Below, piece by piece: positions 1-11,135 of a stretch of DNA of 64,000 bases; positions within the stretch are counted from its first letter, which is position 1; the number at the start of each line of letters is the position of its first letter. The translations under genes were made by a program, and so were the position numbers. Under the pieces are notes generated by a model. It saw nothing but the letters and a program-made list of their open reading frames with translations, was not told where the DNA came from and made no database searches. Source of the DNA: Tubulanus polymorphus (lineage: Eukaryota > Nemertea > Palaeonemertea > Tubulaniformes > Tubulanidae); contig NC_134033.1 of NCBI RefSeq assembly GCF_964204645.1, forward strand, positions 6,668,231 to 6,732,230, read 5' to 3'.

Positions 1-1475
1 GCTAGCCAGCAGAGACCAGTGACAGTTAGTTATGGGGAGTGATGGTACCGTTCGTGATTATGTTTTAATAATGGTTATTGGACGTCAATTTCATATGTGA
101 ATTGTAGTCCCCATCTGATCGCTTGACTTGTCAGACTGACTTGTCACTCCACTACTAATAGTAACACTACGAGGCCCTCCCTCCTGCATAGTTTACCCTA
201 TAGGCCAAATTTTTGCTTTGTGCCAAATTCGGTTTTCTTATCTAGTCGATTTCTTTTCGGAACTAATAATAACCGAATATGCGCTTAAACTGTCACTAGG
301 GAATGGTAAAACACCGTAGCTTCGTTCTTCTCGATGTTATTTCCCCCAAAACCTGGCTTATTAGTACTTTGCGTGTAGTAGCACATGCGCATAGTAGCAC
401 ATGTGGGTCAACGTATCCATGTTGTGAGTTGACCCCTAGTTGACACTCTTTCAAAAAAACGGAATGTAACGAACTGATTTCGGGTGAAATCTTTGCTCGC
501 ATCCCTGAACGACATTCTATCCAGAAAGGCAGAAACCCGTTATCGCTGCTTGCAGCTATATTTCTGTTGATTATTATTATTATTAACAACATATTTTCCA
601 CTTTTTTCATCACACAAAAATTAATCTTCTCTCGGATTCGACAACTAACAGCTACTAAGAGGAATGTTGAATTCTGATAGAAATATAACAGACTTTCTCT
701 CCGCGTAGATTCTATCAATGCACTCGACATCCTATTTTAAACTTAAAATTACTTCCAGACAGCTAACACCGACGGAAATATACTACGCCGTTGATCGGCT
801 ATCGGTATGTCCTTTCAGGTGTTCCGTACTCCTGCATACGGTATACCTGAATGCGCCGATGAAACGAAAATACGTCCAAGGAATGATCCGATATCGGGTC
901 CAAGTCCAAGAGTTTACGAGGCCGGCGTTCGCGGTCCGACAGGTTTACGGGCATTTGTTTGTTGTTACCTCTCTTTTATAGTTTTGATTTCCGTTATTCC
1001 GGTTAGTTCATTTAAGTATATTGCTGATCTGTTCATGTAAACAAAAGCGCCAATAAATACATCCTGAATTGATCAAGTTTAAATCAAGGTCGTTAAGTCG
1101 CGGGTGGCTACTAGAATTACGTTCGACTACATTCAGAGAGAAAAGAAACAACAGAAAAGTATCAGGTGATTATCGATAGCCTACTACTACGGAACACACA
1201 GACAGTTGGCAAACAGTGTTAGGCCTGTGTCGGTTGGTGCGTACTGGGACTAAAATATACTGGTTGGTCAGAGTTGGTTCGGTTGTGAGAAGTGTGGAAA
1301 CTAACTACTAAGAAACCTACCGGTATTTATTTGTCTATAGGCCTAATATAGTAGCCAATACCATTTTAAGTGCGAAGATGTTACCCATACGTGATTGTAC
1401 GGTGATCTCCACAGGTTAGCTATACGTGAGTTCCCTCTGCGCATGCGTCAATAATCTACGTGTATGCGCATGCAT
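1..1475. other. Unassigned left flank with hairpin/ATT repeat fragment
   Basis: No gene is supported. Bases 225-290 resemble 61120-61200, a GGTTTTCGTATCTAGTC-type motif. Bases 525-580 match the 3' end of the hairpin-ended repeat family (AACCCGTTATCGCTGC, then an ATT microsatellite), and 725-760 match 27695-27735. The rest shows no recognisable structure. Confidence 0.5.
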
Positions 1476-1718
1476 TGTAGTGAAATGAAATGAAATTTGG
1501 GCTTGATTGAATGCAAGCGCCATCTATCATTGTATCGGTGTCATAAAAAGTAAATTGTGTGAATTGTATTGATGAGAGAACTTCCGGGTACATGGCGTGC
1601 GCGGTCGACGCGGTTTATGATAATAAAGTTGGTACGATGTCTGGTCATCGTGTGTTGTAGTTATATGTCTGTCGCTGTCATCGGGGACATCGGTCACACT
1701 GCGACGGAGCCCTACAAA
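1476..1718 (+). repeat. 5' LTR
   Basis: It starts at TGTAGTG and ends just before the primer-binding site, about 243 bases. Its first 120 bases match the 3' LTR apart from an indel near the start. It contains a GTATTGATGAG-type segment shared by both LTRs. Confidence 0.65.
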
Positions 1719-1720
1719 AT

Positions 1721-1735
1721 TGGCGCCCAACGTGG
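1721..1735 (+). promoter_or_regulatory. Primer-binding site for tRNA-Lys
   Basis: TGGCGCCCAACGTGG is complementary to the 3' end of animal tRNA-Lys (CTT), including the added CCA. Its place directly downstream of the LTR is what is expected for minus-strand priming. Confidence 0.8.
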
Positions 1736-1829
1736 TTATTATCGAGGTAAACTGTATTATTTTCGCGTTTTCGGAACGACCCGCCCAGTCACACGTGAAC
1801 TGGCCACGCCTTCGTCTTATTGTTTTTTT

Positions 1830-2105
1830 CGCGGTTATACTCTTATAACCGGCGGTGCGTTTGAACGTTGTTTTCTCGCGGTTATACCCTTATAATCGGC
1901 GGTGCGTTTGAACGTTGTTTTTCGCGGTTATACCCTTTTAATCGGTAATGCGTTTGAACGTAGTTTTTTTCGCGGTTATACCCTTATAATCGGCAATGCG
2001 TTTGAACGTTGTTTTTTTTCGCGGTTTTACCCTTATAATCGGCAATGCGTTTGAACGTTGTTTTTTCGCGGTTATACTCCTTTAATCGTCGGTTTCGCTT
2101 TGTTG
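1830..2105 (+). repeat. Six-copy tandem repeat in the retrotransposon leader
   Basis: Units of 46-49 bases start at 1830, 1877, 1923, 1971, 2020 and 2067. Each begins CGCGGTTATAC, contains TTATAATCGGC and TGCGTTTGAACGT, and ends in a T run of variable length. The array sits between the primer-binding site and gag. Confidence 0.85.
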
Positions 2106-2338
2106 AGCGGTGACGTCGGTTGCGTTAAAGATGTCACGAAAGGATGAAGTCGCTTCCGGATTGCGTCGTTACACTCACAACCCTTTGTGAGATGAACCAT
2201 TTAGATCTTGGTGCATTGAAAACGAAAGAAGAGAGGATTGATGTGTTGTCGGACTTAACCGTGATGAGAGAGCCGACCCCCCCCCCCCCAAGTTACACCA
2301 TCATCATGTCTTCTCGACACTGAAAGATTTTTAAAGGG

Positions 2339-3210
2339 TTGCTGGAACATTTTTCCGTTACTCGTCGCCCGGATAACGAAGCTTTATTGGACACGGTACA
2401 GAAACTGATTTCGGATAGTCGGAGCCGACCTCGAGATTCTCCTGCTAAGATTAATGAAATGACTAAACTGTCCGAGAATGATGACATTCATCACTGGTTC
2501 CGTATTTTTGAAAATTTAGCGAATAGGTTACGGAATTCCCTCGAGCAATTTAACGAGTGTGTTAGAACCGTATCTGACCGGTCCGGCGCAGCAGGCGTGT
2601 ACTTTTCGTTAAGTGTGTCGATAGGAAGGTTTACAAAACGGTAAAGGATGCGATATTTGTCAGATACAGATTGACACCATCCGCGTATCGTCTGAAGTTC
2701 CGTAGGGAAACGAAATATCACACCGAAACGTTTGTGGATTTCGTCGCGCGACTGGATGAATATGTCAGATACTGGTTGACGCCGTCAGATTCGCTACTGG
2801 GAAATTCGGAATATGTTAGAATTCAGGATAGACTCGTTTCCGACCAGTTTTTGTCCAATCTTCGAGACGACACTTTTCGGATGAAACTTTCACAGCGAGA
2901 TGAACTGAGTGCGCGTGAACTCGCTATGTTCGCTGATGATTACGCGACTCAAAGAAATTACTTCGTGAAGAGAATGAGGTCGACGGGAAAAAGTTCGATT
3001 CGAAGTTCGATCAAAGACAGTCGAAAGATCGAGATCGTCAGGGTAGCTGGGAGAAACGGCAGAGCGTTTCACATCTTTATAACGATGCGTGCTACCATTG
3101 TGGTGAATTAGGGCACAAACGTCGTGATTGCCCGAAGTGCGGTGATAGGAATCGTCGCGATGATACTAATCGTAAGGAGGTGAAATTCGTTACCGTCGGA
3201 GGGTAACGCC
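2339..3210 (+). pseudogene. Gag remnant with SCAN-like capsid segment and zinc knuckle
   Basis: Three frames must be used in turn (about 2339-2644, 2671-3000, then 3000-3205). The second segment has the pattern Y-R-L-x-F-R-R-E-T with F-V-x-F-V-A-R-L-D and Y-W-L, which resembles the SCAN-like capsid region of gypsy-type gag proteins. The third has a CCHC knuckle at 3090-3131 (C-x2-C-x4-H-x4-C) followed by basic residues. Gag packages element RNA into cytoplasmic particles. The frameshifts and stops make this copy non-functional. Strain on the assignment comes only from the first segment, where no motif is clear. Confidence 0.75.
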
Positions 3211-3234
3211 CGTCGTCGTTAAGGGCGAACGCCT

Positions 3235-3640
3235 GAGTTTGTTCCAGACAAGTCGTTTTCCGATCCAGGGCCGTTAATCGAACTTCAAGTAAATTCTTCG
3301 GTGATGCATGGATTGGTCGATTCGGCTGCTTCGGTAACGTTAGTAACCGATGAATTGTGTAATAAACTGGGCGTCTAGCCAGTAAAACGTTACGAAACCA
3401 TTCTGAAATGGTTTTAAGGGACCATCTTCTCGTCGTCGGGTATCGTCATGCTCGACATTGGCTGCTGTGGCTTGTCGCTGAGTGTGGAATGTGTCGTTGT
3501 GGAGTCGATGTCGACTCCGGTTTTGATTGGTCGAGACTTCATCTACAGAGCTGGATTGACGGTGGATTTCGCTGCGGGAGATTTTACTGGATCTCAACAT
3601 CTCATCCTGTGGTTAAATGGCCGTTGTTGGGTGTAAATAT
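3235..3640 (+). pseudogene. Retropepsin remnant
   Basis: The frame contains G-L-V-D-S-A-A-S at about 3313-3336, an aspartic-protease active-site loop with D-S-A in place of the usual D-T/S-G. It is followed by T-L-V-T and, after frame changes, T-P-V-L-I-G-R-D-F-I (about 3511-3540), the conserved C-terminal strand and helix of retropepsins. A TAG at about 3375 and a frameshift interrupt it. This matches the expected gag-protease order. Confidence 0.75.
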
Positions 3641-4300
3641 TCGTCGTCCCCAACAAGTCGAGTTCGATCAACAACCTGTCGTCGATTCGTGCGCTGCTGA
3701 ACCGATCAGCAATGTTCAACGCCCCGAGGCCGTTGAAGCGATTATTTTTGGACGTTAGCGATACTCCGTGTGGAACTCGCGTATTACACGTGGATGACCG
3801 TATTTCGATCGAGCAGAAAAATAAAAAGCCGTGGAACAGGTTCCTGGCATATTACGCAACAGCGTAATCGCAGAATCGTCATCTGGGAATCCAATCGTTG
3901 TTCCGGAGCCTAAACGAGACATCCATGTCGCGCTTAATGCGTTACTAGAGGTCATAGGTTTGTTCCGAAATTGTCTGTGGGTGTTATTCATGTCAGAAAT
4001 ATTTTACAGAATAGCAATTGTGTTAAAGCTATTGGTGAATTGATTGATTGGATTCAGTGCGATTTGTGTAAAATATTATTTGTATCATATCGTTCGTGTA
4101 GGAGTCGATCCAGGAAGAAAGCCACTAAATATTTGGATGGATATATGAAAGCTGTGGGTACTGGAGTGTGTAATGGGTAGTGTAGTGTGATCTGTGTGCA
4201 TTTGTGGCCAGCACACAGATCACATTGTTCATTGGGGTTCGGTCCAGGACTCACGAGATTTTCAACAACACGGTAGTAACGTGTAATAAATGATGACTTG
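3640..4300 (+). pseudogene. Trace of reverse transcriptase N-terminus and unassigned pol debris
   Basis: At about 3840-3930 one frame shows G-I-L-R-N-S, then S-S-G-N-P-I-V-V-P-E-P-K-R-D. This resembles the start of gypsy RT, where a G-I-I-x-P-S-x-S-P-W-x-S-P block precedes the K-K-D motif. The sequence diverges at once afterwards. No YxDD box, RNase H or integrase motif is found in 3940-4640. I infer a large internal deletion. Confidence 0.45.
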
Positions 4301-4703
4301 AATTGCATGACTACCTACCACCCCTCATTATTGTTGGAAAACTAAACGTTCCGCACTGACTAAAAATTAGTAATGATAATTAATAACATTTAAGAAATGG
4401 CCAGAATTTTAACTTAGGTTCTATCTCATTTTTATTTTACAATTGCGATTGGTATAATTTTTTTCAAACGGCCGTTAAGGCTTCATGTTTCGTCGGCAAT
4501 TCACTGCAAATAGTTACGCAACTACGCACATTTCACTGTTTTTGGCAGTTATACACTCAATCGGCACCGTTCGTGACTAGCTTCACTGCGGAATTATCAT
4601 TAATTAACATCGCCATATCACATCATCAACTTATATTGTGCCTTAAAACCCTAACAGCCGAAATAATTGAAATTCACACACGATTTCTATCATTGAAAAT
4701 TGA

Positions 4704-5075
4704 GAGAGTGGCCGTGTTTGTGTTCTGCTGCTTCGCGTAAATCCCGCGGGGTGGCGCGGAAAGGGGCCGATACGTCCAGAGGAGGTTGAGAATTTAGATT
4801 TCAGTTGCGAAAAATGTCTTCTCAAGAGGGATCAAGATGCTGGTTCTCTGGATCGGGTTCTGCTTCTGTTTATTGATGGTCATTCGATTCTAGCCCAGTT
4901 CAAACTGAGTGATTCTTTTTCAGACTCAGTCATTAAGTATTTAGATAAAAGGCTTAGTGGTGTAGATTTTAAAATCCGAACTAAATTTAAGGTCCAAGTT
5001 GAGCTGATCGTGGTTTTAATGTTACAAGAAGTTAAAGTTGTTTCATTAATGGTTGTTAGAGTTCAGTGCTCTTGA
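4704..5075 (+). pseudogene. Unidentified open frame before the polypurine tract
   Basis: A 123-codon frame runs from just after a TGA at 4701 to a TGA at 5073 without an early ATG. It contains a C-E-K-C pair and a Leu/Val-rich, Lys-containing second half. It matches no family I recognise. It lies where the end of pol or a third ORF would be. It could be an element-specific 3' gene or a chance open frame. Confidence 0.35.
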
Positions 5076-5147
5076 GTGGTTTGTTTTCCTAGAGAACATG
5101 ACGTTGTAGTTTGGTTGGTTATCTCTGTCTTTATAGAGCCAGATCTT

Positions 5148-5159
5148 AGGAGAGGGGAG
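5148..5159 (+). promoter_or_regulatory. Polypurine tract
   Basis: AGGAGAGGGGAG lies directly before the TGTAGTG that begins the 3' LTR, the position expected of a plus-strand primer. Confidence 0.7.
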
Positions 5160-5284
5160 TGTAGTGGACTTGATTGAATGCAAGCGCCATCTATCATTGT
5201 ATCGGTGTCATAAACAATAAATTGTGTTGATTGTTTTGATGAGAGAACTTCCGGGTACATGGCGTGAAGTCCGGTCATCTCGTA
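5160..5284 (+). repeat. 3' LTR, internally deleted
   Basis: The first about 100 bases match the 5' LTR (1502-1597). The following GTCCGGTCATC resembles the 5' LTR only after skipping about 35 bases, so this copy has lost an internal stretch. Confidence 0.65.
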
Positions 5285-5354
5285 CCCAACAGCATCAAAG
5301 AATAGGGTTAGGTGAGGATATATGTAAATTAATTTATCAACCCTGCAGTTGATA

Positions 5355-5435
5355 AATGTGGCTCAGTGGGTAAATCACTGGACTTCCGTCGGATTTTTTT
5401 TTCATTTGGTTTCGAATCCCAATATTACAAGTCAG
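5355..5435 (+). repeat. tRNA-like SINE head fragment
   Basis: A box TGGCTCAGTGGG and B box GGTTTCGAATCCC are spaced about 55 bases apart, as in tRNA-derived SINEs. A T run in the middle and the lack of a closed acceptor stem argue against a working tRNA gene. No body or tail can be followed. Confidence 0.45.
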
Positions 5436-5439
5436 AATT

Positions 5440-7480
5440 CTACTGCATTGCGCATGCGTCAACATACTTATATAGGCTAATCTGTGAAAATAACTGTACA
5501 TTCATGTAGGGGTAACAACAGTGAGCTACCATGTACTACAAACACAACTTTTTCGCTCTCGTTGGTCCTACACTGATGTTAATATACTGGTGTCATTATA
5601 ACATGGATAGGATTGGGTCAGTACTAGCCTAAAATCTAATTCAGTATATTCACTTTTCGCTCGATATTATTCGGCTGCTGCGATCAAACATGTTTAACAT
5701 TTTAGGCCGATTATTTACGCCGGCGATCGGATCGCCCACGAATTCGCTCGTCTGCCCGCACTCAGCGAATTCCGCCGAGCGATCCATTTTCTATCAACCA
5801 ATAGGATGCATTGTTGATATCATGTGAGTTGTTAGCTCTCTTCCACAAGTACCGGTCGCTGACCGAATTTCGGTTTCATCGCTACGTGTGCTCACTCGTA
5901 TCGGGCGTATAAAATCGGCGGCGAATTCACTGGAAAATTTAATCGTCGCGATCGGGTGAAAAAATACGCTCGTGTGTCCCCCTACCTTAAAGTATTCGCA
6001 CGCAGAAAGGCTAATTGAGCCATGTGATTAGATTTTGCTGAGGCCTTGTCTGCTGTCGACATTTTATAGTCAAACCTAGATCCAAAACGTTCATGTGATC
6101 ACGGCTTGTATACAAGAAATCATTATGTAGGCCTGTACATTTTGCTGTACGTAGGTTTGGTATACCGATTTCTCCTATCTCGACAGATATATATCAAATA
6201 TCCAACATCCGGTGAAAGTTTGAATACTGTATACATGTATATAGGTTTTTATGTTCTATGAATATTTTGCAGTTCATGGGTGTATGCTGATGTCAAACAC
6301 ATGAATTTAAATGGTCAAGGGCAGTAAGTCAACACCAACTCTCTTCTACCGATGTTGCATCATACCATATACGGTCTGATTCTTTCAAACCTCAAGCAAA
6401 GCGAATAATACGATCGACATAACACTGGAATAGTTTGCAGTGGCTAAGAGTTTATTAGCATTGGTTGACGTCTATGACGTCATGCCAATGCTAGTAAAAT
6501 GGATCGAAAATAGTAGTACGAAAAATAGCGCCGACTCTTCTCATTTTCATAGTAACTTTAAATTGTCACTCCGTTCACGTAAAACATTAGAAACAGCTGA
6601 AAATGACTAAAAAAATGTTTCAATTATTCCCCACAACATAGCGTCGCCAGATTTCTGATTTAATGGTCCAAAAAATTATTCGATCCCATTTTTCTCGTTC
6701 ATTATCTGGTAGATGAAAGCGGGTTAAACAATCGCGTAGCGATATGTCCGCGTTGACATTGGCAGTAAACAATGGGGAACAGCCTCTTCTGAATAGAAAA
6801 ACATAAAATTATGTACCTCCGGTTTATAAATATCACAGTGTTTGGATATCACTGTTATTCCAACTATCAGTATCCATGGGATTATTTGGGATTCATTCTC
6901 AGCGTCAGAAAACGTATTTCTAGAGCAGTGGAACGGCAGATCGTGCGGGAACGCCTTTACTATAGTTAAAACCATTTCATGATGGCACGAAACATCAAAC
7001 GGTAAACGGTAGGCTACCAACATGATACGATATCATCTTATGTCTGTAAAAACTATGTTTAACTCCTATATTGTATCTTGCATGACGTAATGATGAAAAA
7101 TAAATTATATATATATAAAGATAGATCAATTTATTCAATTTTACCAGAGTTGGTTATTGGAGGAAAATATCATTGTTAAGTACACCGAGAACAACCATGT
7201 TGTATCATCAGTCAGTTGACTGACATTGTAAAATTCGCTTCGGCTATATTCTAATATAAGTTTTCACTTTAGGACGCCCTACCCGCCTGCTGCGCACTCA
7301 TAAGGCGGTAGCACCCTCTTACGCACTCGGCAGAGATTCGCTTTGTAATGCGCGCCGGGAAAAATACCTTTTATTATCTTTTCCATGCGTTAAACAACAG
7401 TGATTGAATTTACGCGTTGTTTGTCGTAAATTGCAATATTGCGATGGTTATTTGCCGCTGCTGTAGTTTTTTGGAATTGA
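5440..7480. other. Unassigned 2 kb stretch
   Basis: No gene is supported. A 99-codon minus-strand frame (6724-7023) matches nothing I know. There is a TGACGTCA palindrome near 6475 and a short inverted repeat at 7275-7310. The rest shows nothing recognisable. Confidence 0.5.
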
Positions 7481-7488
7481 ATCGAGCG

Positions 7489-7715
7489 GCCTCGGTAGCT
7501 CAGTGAGATCAGGCGTGATGCTGTTGAATCCACTATCAATGCTGAGTAACAAGTGGGTTCGAGACCTGCTGGCTGCGAACAGTGTGTGGGCAACACTTCA
7601 AAGGCCGTACCGTCGTGAGGTTAAATGAACAATCCGATAGGAATAGTCTTGGAAAACCAAGATCCAAACGACGTACGTAAAGCCAAACAAACAAAAAGAC
7701 GAACAAACAATCATC
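7489..7715 (+). mobile_element. tRNA-derived SINE
   Basis: It has A box TAGCTCAGTGAG at about 7494 and B box GGTTCGAGACC at about 7556, followed by a body of about 120 bases and a tail of CAAACAAACAAAAAG type. This is the layout of a SINE transcribed by RNA polymerase III and mobilised by a partner LINE. The partner is not identified, and target duplications are not clear. Confidence 0.6.
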
Positions 7716-9119
7716 AGCCGGCCTCAGTGACACCAACGCCGGCATCGCTCTCTGCGACGTTTTGCATGCGTACATGCATCAGAGCTTGGAGCTCTAAGAT
7801 CAGAGGGTCTTGCAATTGCATTCAGAAAAATCGTTCTGTTTTTGTTTTCATTATTCAGTGGGGCCTAACAGTTCATGCGTAAAAATGGGTTTTTGTATCC
7901 AAATCTTGATTGATATAAATATCTTGGCTGGGACATGATGGAAAACATCAGAATAAACTAGTTTCGTCTTTTTAACAGAGTCGCATTAATGATGTTTAAC
8001 AGTACAAATAGCCTAGGCTAAATCGTTCGGCAGAAAATGAATTCATTTTCAGGAATAAAATCGTACTAGACAAATAGACCTTTAAGTCTGTGGTCCTCCC
8101 AATCAACACCGTCATAGAAGATTTGCCGGCAGATGTAAAACATATAACCACTTAATACAACAGTATAATCTACCAATGCTTCAAGACCCACACTGTAAAA
8201 AATATATTGGTAAATTTACCAAAAAAATATTGGCAGCAAAGTTGACCAAATATTTTAGTAAAAATACTAGCTTCTGGTTCAATGTAAATACTACTTCCTT
8301 TTAGTAACTTAACGATATATTTATCTAAAGCTAGTGGTATTATTACCAAGCATTTGGTAAAGTATCTGACATAAAATACCAATATTTAGTAGTGATTTTA
8401 ACAAATTATCAAAACACTGAACCAAATATTATTGTAAATTTACTAAAATATTAGAGTCAAATTTGATGCCAATACAACTTGAATAGAATAAATTTACTCG
8501 GCTTAGAAGAACTCAGTTAATTCGGATGACCAGAGACCGGACAGATTTCTCCGAATTAGGAAAAATCCGAATTGAATAATAATTTATATGGTTCCAGGTT
8601 AAAAGGACCAAATATTTCATCCGAATTGAAAAATCTGAATTTACCATCAGCATTAAGTCAAAATTGAAATAAAATCTTTATAAATTATATCTGTCTATAT
8701 TTTTCCATAAAATACATGTATGTGTCAGGTATCTTTAGTTAACACTAATTGCGCCTCTGTTTATCTTAGTGCAAGGCTATATTGGTTACAAGCCTTTGAT
8801 CTATATTTTTCAACTCAGTGACTCGACAAGATCATGATACTGTATTCACATTCAATTAATGCATGTATTTAAAAACACAATCCCTTTAGCTCGTTTAACA
8901 TCAACACGAATAGAAATGAAATAAGTAGCAAATAATCACAAATGGGAACAAAACTACTATTTTTCATATTGAATCACATATTTAATTTCAAAATAGAAAT
9001 TAAATTAAACAACTCAACTAATGCTACCTAACTTCATCAATTTTTAATATAGTAATTGTTCAAGTATGAAGTATATATAAACAGCCATTATCCAATGGAG
9101 ACACTTAGTCCATCAATCT

Positions 9120-9300
9120 TACTTACTAAAATTTTAACTTCTTTAAGACTTCTTTGGATCTCTTAAAATTTACTAAACTTTTAACTTGGTAAGACTCCTT
9201 TGGGTCTCTTAAAATTTACTAAATTTTTAACTTGGTAAGACTCCTTTGGATCTATTAAAATTGACTAAACTTTTGACTTGGTAAGACACCTTCAGATTAT
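9120..9300. repeat. Tandem repeat, about 59 bp x 3
   Basis: Three units carry ACTTGGTAAGACTCCTTTGG followed by TCTTAAAATTTACTAAA, with decay at both ends. It lies inside the CACTG element. Confidence 0.7.
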
Positions 9301-9462
9301 GTAGACAGAAGCCAATGACTTTCGTCGATTTGACCTTTTTAGTAAAGTTGACTGACCAAAGTGTGAAAATTACATCAACTCAAAAAATCAGTCAAACAAT
9401 TATAAGAGGTTGGTTGTATGTTATTGTCTGGTTGAATCTTCTGAATGTAGCGCTGGACAAGT

Positions 9463-9617
9463 CTAATGTTTTGCTGATTGTGCGCGGATATTCAATATTG
9501 AGCACGAAATAAAGGGCAAATGACATTTTATGGCATCTGACAGCTTCTTGATGTGATCATTAACTATGACACCGTCAACAACGACGTAGAACAAACCACT
9601 GGAATAAATGCTGTTAC
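9463..9617 (-). pseudogene. Terminal exon of the unidentified gene in the CACTG element
   Basis: On the minus strand the exon follows a TTTTCAG acceptor and enters one base into a codon. It reads G-L-F-Y-V-V-V-D-G-V-I-V, then a helical segment, to a TAG after 51 codons. A one-base shift near 9495 exposes an E-Y-P-R motif and a longer continuation in another frame. I take this to be the true, now broken, C-terminus. The F-Y-V-V-V-x-G strand followed by a Y-P motif recalls an uncharacterised domain found at the end of many repeat-associated proteins of fishes and invertebrates. No function is known. Confidence 0.5.
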
Positions 9618-9839
9618 CTGAAAATAAAAACATTACATGGTATGAGTGTATTTAATAAAAAATTGTGTATGTATTTGAAAAAAACTAATTATGATAGCAT
9701 TTTGGCCAAAAACTACAGACATTTTTGAAATTATTCATTCTTAAGTTTGCGAGCAAATTTCTCCAATATAAAACAAATTGTAACATATAAAACAAGTTTT
9801 AGTTGGAGGGTTTTTAAAATTATCTTTTATGTAACCTAC

Positions 9840-9909
9840 CAATAACAGCAACAAATGGCGTCATTGGTTGGCTTCTGTCCTGACCAATTCTCTCCCTGTT
9901 TCCATCAAT
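9840..9909 (-). pseudogene. Middle exon of the unidentified gene in the CACTG element
   Basis: On the minus strand it is flanked by a TTTGTTTAG acceptor and a G|GTAGGT donor. It has 23 codons plus one base, entering in phase 0 and leaving in phase 1, which fits both neighbours. It is polar at first (R-E-R-I-G-Q-D-R) and then hydrophobic (P-F-V-A-V-I-G). The matched phases across three exons are the main evidence that this is a real spliced gene. Confidence 0.5.
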
Positions 9910-10219
9910 CTAAACAAAAAAACATTGGATCTGAAATGAGTTTTACATTCATATGGTAGAGACACAATTCCTGAAAAAAGATCATAGCAATTAGCTTTGT
10001 TAGCCGGTAAAATTGTCTAATTTAATCATAGTTATAAGGAAGCAACACCACTACCAAGTCTTAGGTAGTATACAGATTAGAAATACAGATTTTCAGCTGG
10101 GATTCGTCCTTGCCCATTTAATACACCAACATTACAAATGCACGAATTAGGAGGTATTAGACAACAATTTCCCTTGAAAAATAGTTTTTTCCCTCATGTT
10201 TAACAAAATTGTTACTTAC

Positions 10220-10437
10220 ACCGTATACCCTGATGATATCTGAGAGTGTTTCACCAAAATACGCAACCAACAATGGCAATACTGCATCCACTTGTGGAGT
10301 GATGTTTTTCACGTCATCAACATGAGTTTGAACTTCCTTCAATATTGCTCAAACATGCTGTTTATGTTCATGTAGAATGCAATGCAAATGTTCTTGTACA
10401 TCCTTCAACACCACAACTGAACTTAAAGTTAGGTAGA
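10220..10437 (-). pseudogene. Upstream exon of the unidentified gene in the CACTG element
   Basis: On the minus strand the frame ends at GGT|GTAAGTA in phase 0. It encodes a helix-rich segment (E-V-Q-T-H-V-D-D-V), then L-L-V-A-Y-F-G-E and D-I-I-R-V-Y-G. An in-frame TGA at 10349-10351 interrupts it; upstream of the stop the same frame continues with H-x-H-C-I-L-H-E-H. The 5' boundary is uncertain. The stop makes this a pseudogene unless the upper part belongs to another exon. Confidence 0.45.
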
Positions 10438-10919
10438 CTTTTATGTAGCATACAATGGTCCACATAAAACTTAGTTGAATTAGATGAAAACTGGCAATCA
10501 CGGCAAGAATACATATCTACAGTAGAAGATCGACTCCTAGTCCAGTATTGAGCGATACAGGCCTATATAAAATAAATATAAATATCAGAAAATAGGAATA
10601 GGCCTAATATTTAAAATCATAACTAACTGTTTGAATTTGGGAATTCTTTTTGAGCAGGTGAAAATTCCCACCGTACTCAGTCACCATATAAGTTCACCTT
10701 ACAATCCAATGACCTAATTGGCGACAAATTTATAACCATTCTCAAGGGTCCAGTTTTACAAAAAGGTTTAACTCTTCAATAGATTTAAATTATTCGTTAA
10801 TTCAATTATCCTAATTCGATTTACGAGTTGTGAACTTGTTTGTGAAACTAAACAGTGAACAGAACAGCCTCACCTCAGGTGATGATTGATCGTGCACTGT
10901 ATTTATTTTGTATTTTGTA

Positions 10920-10975
10920 TTTTTATTATTTTGTATTTTTATTATTATTATTACTGTTATTATTATTATTATTAA

Positions 10976-11074
<99 letters not shown>

Positions 11075-11135
11075 TAATATTATTATTATTATTACTTTTA
11101 TTATTATTATCATTATTATTCTATAATTATTATAA
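10920..11135. repeat. ATT/TTA trinucleotide microsatellite
   Basis: About 200 bases of nearly pure TTA repeat. Long poly-Leu or poly-Ile frames across it are artefacts. Length probably varies between individuals. Confidence 0.95.

Larger units (their letters stand above)
1476..5284 (+). mobile_element. Degenerate LTR retrotransposon (Ty3/gypsy-type)
   Basis: Two direct repeats share about 95 bases (about 1502-1597 and 5169-5262). Both appear to start at TGTAGTG. The first is followed at 1721 by a primer-binding site complementary to tRNA-Lys. The second is preceded by a purine tract (5148-5159). Between them lie broken gag, protease and RT remnants reading +. Most of RT, RNase H and integrase is missing. 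The 3' LTR carries an internal deletion relative to the 5' LTR. The element is dead. Gag and protease features suggest the gypsy side; with so little RT left the clade cannot be fixed. Confidence 0.8.

Noticed and set aside
718-1895. Open frames of 60-108 codons in the left flank and LTR
   Set aside because: They overlap each other on both strands, match nothing and lie across the LTR and leader.
5355-5435. Functional tRNA gene
   Set aside because: A and B boxes are present, but a T run fills the anticodon region and no acceptor stem closes.
6724-7023. 99-codon minus-strand frame as a gene
   Set aside because: No motif, no splice or promoter context, no matching neighbour.
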